Below, one piece after another: positions 32,513-37,855 of a stretch of 37,855 nt of DNA. Below the pieces are notes generated by a model. The model did no database searches. It was not told where the DNA came from and was given only the letters and a program-made list of their open reading frames with translations. The translations under genes were made by a program, and so were the position numbers. How positions within the stretch are numbered: position 1 is the first letter of the stretch; every line of letters begins with the position of its first letter. Source of the stretch: Gammaproteobacteria bacterium (GTDB lineage Bacteria; Pseudomonadota; Gammaproteobacteria; Pseudomonadales; Ketobacteraceae); NCBI GenBank assembly GCA_002748575.1, contig PDSR01000083.1, positions 1 through 37,855 of the forward strand. Reading direction: 5' to 3'.

Positions 32513-33525
32513 TTACTTTTCTTGTTGCGCTTTATGCTCTACCTGAAGGTACTGAATAGCTGCTTGCAGTTTCTGGATAGCCTTGGGAATACGAATACCC
32601 GGCATGGAAGAACTGAAAAGAATCTCGGCAAACCGCTGGTTCTTTACCGCGTCAAGATCTGCATAAACAGGGTCATTCGCAGTTTTTTGCGCTTTTCGTT
32701 GGCCGTGTCCCAGGTGGCTTCAATCAGCACGATCAGATCAACCGGGCGGGAAATCACCTGTTCCTGGCTAACGATTTCCCAGCTGTCGTTAATGTCTGAA
32801 AAGGTATTTTCTCCACCTGCCAGCCGGATAATTTCATCGGGCACTCCGGTACCGCCACCAATATAAACGCCATTGGCATTAAAAGAATCCAGCCATAATA
32901 TTTTCAGCTTTTGTTTTGATGTTTTTTTTGCGCTGATCGCGGCCGCTCGGGATATGGCCGACTTGATATTAGCAATCAGCGCCGCAGCTGTTGCATCTAC
33001 CCGAAAAATTTTACCGATTTCACGGATTTCCTTATACAACAGATCCATCTGCCAGCGGTCGTAGCGTTTCATTTCCTGGGGGGAAGCAGAAGGACTCAAA
33101 TAGGAAGCGATACCCATATCGGCAAGTTCTCTGCGGGTCGGCAGGCCCCGCTTGGCCGAGAAGGCACTAAAAAAAGAGGCATAAACAAAATCCGGGTTTG
33201 CTGCCAGAATAATCTCTTTCGAAGGATACTTTTTAGCGAGCACCAGAATCCGTTGATAGGCATCGGCCAGCTCAGGGAGGATTTTATCATCAAGGAAAGC
33301 GGTACCAACCATCTGTTCCTCCAAGCCCAATGCCAGCATAATCTCCACGGCGGCCTGATTCATGGCAATGGCTCGTTTTGGAGCCGACGCCGATTGAACC
33401 GTCAACCCACCATTAGCAACAATAACCGGATCATCTTTGGCGTGGGCGGGAGCAACCAACAATGCGGGCATCATAGCTAATGCCACACACACAAGGAAAA
33501 AAGATCGACACCGGCTTGCTGTCAT
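32513..33525 (-). pseudogene. Periplasmic binding protein of the importer, frameshifted near the 3' end
   Basis: The frame from ATG 33525 (AAGGA upstream) gives a Sec signal peptide ending AHA|KDD and a FepB/BtuF-type fold with the N-lobe motif YPSKEIILAANPDFVYASFF and the C-lobe VYIGGGTGVPDEIIRLAGG. The frame ends at 32644 after an odd tail (KLRMTLFMQILTR). One frame over, the sequence continues in family style, NDPVYADLDAVKNQRFAEIL, and ends at 32513, 66 bases before the permease GTG. A single extra base in the A6 run (32683-32688) would join the two. Thus either one A is missing from the gene or read, or ribosomes or polymerase slip here. The main part of the binding site remains; about 44 residues of the C-lobe are lost from the zero frame. 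Confidence 0.72.
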
Positions 33526-33567
33526 TGGCTATCCTTTTGAAGCAAAAAAATGATTGATGCGAAATAA

Positions 33568-33612
33568 GAACAGCCGGGTATCAGAGCAACAAGCCCTGAT
33601 ACCCGGCTGTTC
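33568..33612 (-). terminator. Strong hairpin between receptor and binding-protein genes
   Basis: A perfect 17-bp stem (33568-33584 with 33596-33612), extendable inward by three pairs, is followed on the minus strand by TTATTTC. It lies 11 bp after the receptor stop. The short, broken T-rich tail suggests a partial terminator or a 3' stabilising structure that lowers expression of the ABC genes relative to the receptor. Confidence 0.65.
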
Positions 33613-33622
33613 GGCGGGGTCA

Positions 33623-35590
33623 CTAGAATTTGTATGAATAACTGGCAGTTACCGTAAATGGCAAGCCAATGGTTTCATAAACAAACTGGTCAGCATTAAC
33701 GGTCGCCCTATTCACTCCCGAGGCATAGTTCTCATCAAACAGGTTATCCAATCTTAAAGAGATAGAATGGGATAGATCCGCACCAAAGGCGTAAAACCCG
33801 GACAGATCTACAACGGTGTAATGGCCATAATCAATTTCATCTTTAAAGGGATCATAGGCTGACAACCCTCGTTGTACCATATCTCCCACATAGCGGGCGG
33901 AAATATCCACTCCGTACTGATCTGAAGGGTCGCGGTACATCAGGTTTGCTTTGGCCACAAATTCAGGCGTTCTTGCCAACTGCTGGGAACTGCCACTGCT
34001 GCGGGCATCCACGGTGGTGGCACTGAACAACATGGAAAAACCATTAATCGGCTGAGTGCCCAGCTGAAATTCGAAGCCATCAATTCTGGTTTTCCCTTCA
34101 GCATTCTCGAAGGTTGACCAGTCAGACGTATAGGAAATAGCATCTTCAATTCGCTGATAGAAATAGCCTAGTTCCCAGGTAAAAGCCGAGAATGACCCTT
34201 CCAGGCCCACATCAACATTGGTGCTCTCTTCCGGATTCAAATCAGGATTACCCACTGTGCCGCCATCATTTAGATAAAGCTGTTCAGCAGTTGGCAGCCC
34301 AAATGAAGTTCCGGCAACACCTCTGAAGTTTACCCCGGCAACCAAGGGTGTACGAATACTGAAGTTATAAACCGTGATTTCGTTTTCTTCTGTTTCGTTG
34401 TATCTGGCGCCAATACTTATTCGGGTTTCGGGTGAAAACGCCAGGTAGGGAAGAAACTGTGCAAATACAGCGCTTGAATTCTCTCTATCTTTATCAATTA
34501 TCCAAACTTCATCCTTGGCCCAATAATTCTGGTAATCTATCCCGAACAACAGTTCATGCTCACCAAAATATTGGCTGGCCATAATATTAATGCCCCGGTC
34601 TTCATAACCCCAAACCGATTCATTATTTCTAAATGTGCCATCAAGTAATTGACGAGTGTAGTCGGTCCACCACCTGTGATTAAATGCCTTTACATAGTAC
34701 GAGAAAGTGTCAGAAACATCGTGATCCCATTTAATAAACTGCACATCTTCAACCCGGGAATTGACTGCACTATCCTCGTTAGGGCGCATAAAATCGAAGT
34801 CACCGGTATTGCGTTGAACATGGGCTTTTAGCGTTGCCCCTTTACCCAGGTCAAAGCGTTTTTCATATTTCAAACCAATGGTGGTTCGATCATAGCCTCT
34901 TTCCTTGGGGTGGGTATTGCCACTTCTGGCATAAATTTCGTTTTCAAACAGCTTGTACCCATCCCATTGTTCATGGCTGGCAAATAACCGAAAACCATGC
35001 CCATTTTCGGTACTGGAAACACTTCCGCTGACATCGGTATAGTTGCCACTGCCGTAAGACACGCCAATGTCTCCGGTTGTTTTTTCAGTGACGCTCTTGG
35101 TAATCACATTGATCACACCTGCCTGGGAATCTGTACCATAAAACAAGCCTTCGCCGCCTTTTAAAATCTCGATACGGTCAATGTCTTTAACACTGATGGT
35201 ATCCAGATAACCGCTACCATATAAGCGGTTATTCAAGCGAACGCCGTCCAACAGCCAGAGCACTTCGCTGCCACCATGCATTTTAACATTTGCGTAATCG
35301 CCTCTGCCGGATTTGATGGAAACAAACAGCCCGGGCGCCAGAGCTTCAAGCGCCTTATTCAGATCGACAAAGCCTTTCTTTTCAAGTTCTTCGCCTTTAA
35401 TCACTTCTACATGGTGACCAATGCCTTCCAGCTCGGCAGACAGTCGTTCTTCAATCTTTCGTCCGGTGACTGTGGCATCAGGCAGTAATAAAGCATTGGA
35501 TGCAGCCACTGCCGTTAGCGGTGGAGCCATACAGGTCAGCAGCGCAGCGGTAGATAGCAGAGCTTGAGTTGGTTTTACCTTGGATTTCAT
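33623..35590 (-). CDS. TonB-dependent outer-membrane receptor, BtuB/FepA-like
   Basis: The protein has 655 residues. A Sec signal peptide ends near TAVAASNA, then a TonB-box-like LPDATVTGRK and a plug domain with RIEILKGGEGLFYGTDSQAG and GVINVITKS. A 22-strand barrel ends in an aromatic Phe, with the family closing RLDNLFDENYASG. It imports a ligand into the periplasm, using TonB energy. The ABC genes downstream make a full import route. Upstream I see no cobalamin riboswitch. The barrel sequence does not settle iron-siderophore, haem or cobalamin; size and the BtuCDF-like neighbours suggest cobalamin or a siderophore. AGGAA stands five bases before the ATG. Confidence 0.92.
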   Translation of the reverse strand: MKSKVKPTQALLSTAALLTCMAPPLTAVAASNALLLPDATVTGRKIEERLSAELEGIGHHVEVIKGEELEKKGFVDLNKALEALAPGLFVSIKSGRGDYANVKMHGGSEVLWLLDGVRLNNRLYGSGYLDTISVKDIDRIEILKGGEGLFYGTDSQAGVINVITKSVTEKTTGDIGVSYGSGNYTDVSGSVSSTENGHGFRLFASHEQWDGYKLFENEIYARSGNTHPKERGYDRTTIGLKYEKRFDLGKGATLKAHVQRNTGDFDFMRPNEDSAVNSRVEDVQFIKWDHDVSDTFSYYVKAFNHRWWTDYTRQLLDGTFRNNESVWGYEDRGINIMASQYFGEHELLFGIDYQNYWAKDEVWIIDKDRENSSAVFAQFLPYLAFSPETRISIGARYNETEENEITVYNFSIRTPLVAGVNFRGVAGTSFGLPTAEQLYLNDGGTVGNPDLNPEESTNVDVGLEGSFSAFTWELGYFYQRIEDAISYTSDWSTFENAEGKTRIDGFEFQLGTQPINGFSMLFSATTVDARSSGSSQQLARTPEFVAKANLMYRDPSDQYGVDISARYVGDMVQRGLSAYDPFKDEIDYGHYTVVDLSGFYAFGADLSHSISLRLDNLFDENYASGVNRATVNADQFVYETIGLPFTVTASYSYKF

Positions 35591-35640
35591 TATATTCCTC
35601 GTTATTAAGGCTTTGAAATAAATAGAGACATACAGCGCGT

Positions 35641-35669
35641 AGAATAAAAAGTATCAACGCCTTTTTCAA
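35641..35669 (-). promoter_or_regulatory. Sigma-70 promoter of the receptor gene
   Basis: On the minus strand TTGAAA (35669-35664), 17 bases and TATTCT (35646-35641) stand about 50 bases before the receptor start. Both boxes are five-of-six or near to the consensus. No Fur-like palindrome overlaps it. Confidence 0.55.
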
Positions 35670-35710
35670 TCTAAAAGGGTAATAATCGTGTGGTTAATAT
35701 CCGGCAAAGT

Positions 35711-35759
35711 AAAAAAGCTTCGCCGTTCGCTGATAACTACAGCAAGCGGCGAAGCTTTT
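35711..35759 (-). terminator. Rho-independent terminator after the PEP-CTERM gene
   Basis: On the minus strand AAAAGCTTCGCCG and CGGCGAAGCTTTTTT form the arms of a roughly 20-bp stem with a 7-base loop (one mismatch, one wobble) that runs into T6. It lies about 40 bp after the PEP-CTERM stop and separates that gene from the receptor gene. Confidence 0.85.
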
Positions 35760-35799
35760 AACAGGCTAATCAATTATTAAGTGATTAGTTTTTACGTGA

Positions 35800-36381
35800 T
35801 TAGCCGTTGCGTTTTTTATTGCGAGCGCCAGCCATTCCTAACAAGCCAGCACCTAACAATAATAATGTTGCAGGCTCTGGCACAGGGTTGGGATTGTTGG
35901 GGTTGGCGACAAAAGCAACATCATTCATCCAGTAATGTGTTTGCGGATAACTGCTCGCAACCGCTTCCCCTGCTACCAACAGGTTATAGGTTCCTGCTGC
36001 CAGCCAGTCCCAGCTAAAGGAACTCTCCAGATTACTGCCGTTATAATAAGGGTCAGCTTTCTCCCACGGGGTTACACTGGTAGGTGCCAGGCCACTTTCA
36101 AAGCCAACAGAGGTTATATCGACCCATTCGTTAAAAAATCCACCACGACTATCTTTTTCTGAAAGAGTAAAGGATAGCGAGCCTGACTCAGCCAAAGTGA
36201 AAACAAAGGTATCGGTGAAGCTTGCCTGGTATTGACCATTCACGTTCACTAACTCTGGAGAGTAAAAAGGTCGATAATAGTCGGCATCATCAAGATCAAC
36301 ATTGATAACTTGAGCGGATGCAGCCCCTGATAAAACAACCAGCGCACAAAAAGCAAAAAGCCTTGTTTTTAGTAAATCCAT
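35800..36381 (-). CDS. PEP-CTERM protein with FxDxF motif
   Basis: The 193-residue secreted protein has a Sec signal peptide (cleavage after Ala23, GAASA|Q), a beta-rich middle and a C-terminal sorting signal. That signal is VPEP (residues 167-170), a hydrophobic helix (ATLLLLGAGLLGMAGA) and a basic tail (RNKKR), the exosortase/EpsH substrate type. Residues 55-59 read FTDTF, matching the FxDxF motif of a PEP-CTERM subfamily. No exosortase gene is in the window. Function is unknown. AGGAGA six bases before the ATG and a near-consensus promoter suggest strong expression when derepressed. A Fur-box-like site over the promoter suggests iron control. Confidence 0.88.
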   Translation of the reverse strand: MDLLKTRLFAFCALVVLSGAASAQVINVDLDDADYYRPFYSPELVNVNGQYQASFTDTFVFTLAESGSLSFTLSEKDSRGGFFNEWVDITSVGFESGLAPTSVTPWEKADPYYNGSNLESSFSWDWLAAGTYNLLVAGEAVASSYPQTHYWMNDVAFVANPNNPNPVPEPATLLLLGAGLLGMAGARNKKRNG

Positions 36382-36433
36382 TAAATTTCTCCTATCGAAA
36401 GATCAAAAAACACGAGGCATCCCAGCCCCACAT

Positions 36434-36452
36434 GAAAACAATTCTCATTATC
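36434..36452 (-). promoter_or_regulatory. Fur-box-like operator
   Basis: On the minus strand the 19 bases GATAATGAGAATTGTTTTC match the E. coli Fur consensus at 15 of 19 positions, counted by hand, including the full GATAATGA half. It begins with the -10 box of the PEP-CTERM promoter, the normal place for repression by Fe-Fur. Confidence 0.7.
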
Positions 36453-36476
36453 AAGCATAAAAACAAAATTTGTCAA
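36447..36476 (-). promoter_or_regulatory. Sigma-70 promoter of the PEP-CTERM gene
   Basis: On the minus strand a consensus TTGACA (36476-36471), 18 bases and GATAAT (36452-36447, five of six) stand 66 bases before the start codon. This is the best promoter in the window, and its -10 lies inside the Fur-box-like site. Confidence 0.75.
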
Positions 36477-36502
36477 TTTTTTAATCAATTTAATGCTATT
36501 AC

Positions 36503-37855
36503 TTATGACTTAGGCTCTTTCACCTGCACTTCCAGATAATCCACCTTTTGAAATCCCCGTGGAAGTTTATTGCCCCGGCGGCCACGCTCCCCCCGGTAAT
36601 GCTCCAGGTCGGCAAACTTCATGGTTAAATGGCGCTTACCGGCATACACGGTCAGGCTGTCGGCTTCGGACAGGCTCACCACATCAATCACATACTCTTC
36701 ACGCTCAGCCACTCTGGCAGCGGGTATATTAATAATTTTGTTACCTTTTCCTCTGGCCAGTTCGGGCAGCTCATTAAGGGGGAATACCAGCATACGACCT
36801 TCATTCGTCACCGCTGCAAGATATTCCGATTGTAAATCCCGAATCAGTTTCGGCTGAATAACATGGGAGCCTTTGGGCAGGTTCAACAGGGCTTTACCGG
36901 CTTTGTTTTTGGTAAAGGCATCGGCCAGCTTCATAACAAACCCGTAACCGGCATCGGATGCGATCAGGTAACGGTCTTCGTCAGCACCCATAAAAATGCC
37001 ATCGAATGTGGCACCGGATGGCGGCGACAGGCGGCCCGATAAAGGCTCGCCCTGGCCCCGTGCCGATGGCAGTGTGTGGGCCGGTAACGCATAACTGCGG
37101 CCGCTACTATCAATAAAAATAGCTGACTGATTGCTCTTACCCAATGCCGAGGCTTTGTAGCTGTCGCCGGATTTGTAGTTGAGTTTTTCCGGCTCAATAT
37201 CATGGCCTTTGGCAGCCCGCACCCAACCTTTGGCTGATACCACCACGGTAACAGGATCAGACGCTACCAGAGCAGCCGCTTCTATGGCTTTTGCTTCCTG
37301 CCGGGCAACAATCGGTGAGCGCCGCTCATCACCGTATTTTTCAATATCTTCTTTGATTTCTTTAACAATCAGCTTTTTCAAACGGGCGGCAGAACCCAGG
37401 GTTTTTTCTAAATATTCGCGTTCTTTTTCCAGCTCTTCCTGCTCGCCGCGAATTTTCATTTCTTCAAGACGTGCCAGGTGACGCAGCTTCAGGTTAAGCA
37501 CCGCTTCTGCCTGCACATCACTTAAAGCAAAACGCTCCATCAGTTTTGCTTTGGGGTCATCTTCGGTGCGAATAATATGAATCACTTCGTCGATATTCAG
37601 AAAGGCGGTCATAAAACCTTCCAGAATATGCAGGCGATCCAGCACCTTATTCAAGCGGTACTGTAAGCGGCGGGTAACGGTGCTGACCCGAAATTCCAGC
37701 CACTCGCTTAGCATGTCGTACAGGCCCTTCACGGCCGGGCGGCCATTGTTGCCAATCACGTTCATGTTAACCCGATAGGTGCGCTCCAGATCGGTGGTCG
37801 CAAACAGATTGCTCATCAAGGCTTCGGTATCAACACGGTTCGATTTGGGCACCAC
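36503..37855 (-). CDS. parC: DNA topoisomerase IV subunit A, C-terminal part (cut by window edge)
   Basis: 450 codons are visible; the 5' end with the catalytic Tyr lies beyond the right edge. The part seen covers the tower and coiled-coil ([24 protein letters not shown] region near residue 135, with [20 protein letters not shown]) and the C-terminal beta-pinwheel with degenerate blades ([50 protein letters not shown]). The GyrA-box (QRRGGKG) is absent, which favours ParC over GyrA. ParC decatenates sister chromosomes with ParE. It is the usual neighbour a few genes beyond serB in Pseudomonas. Downstream there are 121 bp before the PEP-CTERM gene, without an obvious terminator. Confidence 0.95.
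   Translation of the reverse strand: MVPKSNRVDTEALMSNLFATTDLERTYRVNMNVIGNNGRPAVKGLYDMLSEWLEFRVSTVTRRLQYRLNKVLDRLHILEGFMTAFLNIDEVIHIIRTEDDPKAKLMERFALSDVQAEAVLNLKLRHLARLEEMKIRGEQEELEKEREYLEKTLGSAARLKKLIVKEIKEDIEKYGDERRSPIVARQEAKAIEAAALVASDPVTVVVSAKGWVRAAKGHDIEPEKLNYKSGDSYKASALGKSNQSAIFIDSSGRSYALPAHTLPSARGQGEPLSGRLSPPSGATFDGIFMGADEDRYLIASDAGYGFVMKLADAFTKNKAGKALLNLPKGSHVIQPKLIRDLQSEYLAAVTNEGRMLVFPLNELPELARGKGNKIINIPAARVAEREEYVIDVVSLSEADSLTVYAGKRHLTMKFADLEHYRGERGRRGNKLPRGFQKVDYLEVQVKEPKS

Noticed and set aside
35591..35799. Cobalamin riboswitch before the TonB receptor
   Set aside because: The region is short, holds a terminator and a sigma-70 promoter, and shows no B12-box-like sequence.

Overview
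The window is a 37.9 kb stretch of gammaproteobacterial chromosome. It has moderate GC content, dense coding, short intergenic gaps and no rRNA, tRNA, insertion sequence, prophage or CRISPR signal that I can see. Gene content and order resemble the Pseudomonas block hflC-hflK-hflX-hfq-miaA-mutL-amiB-tsaE-nnr-queG ... orn-rsgA ... rhdA-psd ... fimX-serB ... parC (comparison from memory). A PEP-CTERM protein and an EpmA/EpmB-modified EF-P make a marine or environmental relative, such as a Cellvibrio-like lineage, more likely than Pseudomonas itself. The taxon is an inference.

Layout. 1-2102 (minus): a minor type IV pilin operon read pilE-like, fimT, pilV, pilW, with pilW running off the left edge. 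2418-12724 (minus): the conserved chain nnr, tsaE, N-acetylmuramoyl-L-alanine amidase, mutL, miaA, hfq, hflX, hflK, hflC, closed by a terminator at 2369-2410. 12782-13888 (plus): queG. 13949-18557 (minus): psd, rhdA, an HDOD protein and rsgA. 18679-19230 (plus): orn. 19235-21866: the EF-P module, with efp and epmA on minus and epmB divergent. 21960-25994 (plus): a 620-residue protein with a PilZ-like C-terminal region, then fimX, whose REC, GGDEF and EAL signatures are all degenerate. 26036-28166 (minus): serB and a YcgR-type PilZ protein. 28360-30587 (plus): a Bax-like glucosaminidase, an AI-2E family membrane protein and a small protein. 30588-35590 (minus): a TonB-dependent receptor and a FecCD/BtuCD-type ABC importer whose binding-protein gene is frameshifted. 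35800-36381 (minus): a PEP-CTERM protein behind a strong promoter that overlaps a Fur-box-like site. 36503 to the right edge (minus): the C-terminal 60% of parC.

How the parts fit. Three themes recur. The first is surface motility and c-di-GMP: minor pilins, FimX, a PilZ-like partner next to it, a YcgR-like protein and an HDOD protein. The second is translation and RNA care: Hfq, MiaA, TsaE, QueG, RsgA, Orn and EF-P with its modifying enzymes. The third is envelope transport of a scarce nutrient, probably an iron complex or cobalamin: a Fur-type site in front of the PEP-CTERM gene, then a TonB receptor and ABC importer. The most interesting leads are the Fur-type control of a PEP-CTERM protein beside an importer, the FimX/PilZ-like pair with a palindromic operator candidate over the fimX -10, the A6 frameshift in the binding-protein gene, and a G9 tract inside pilW.
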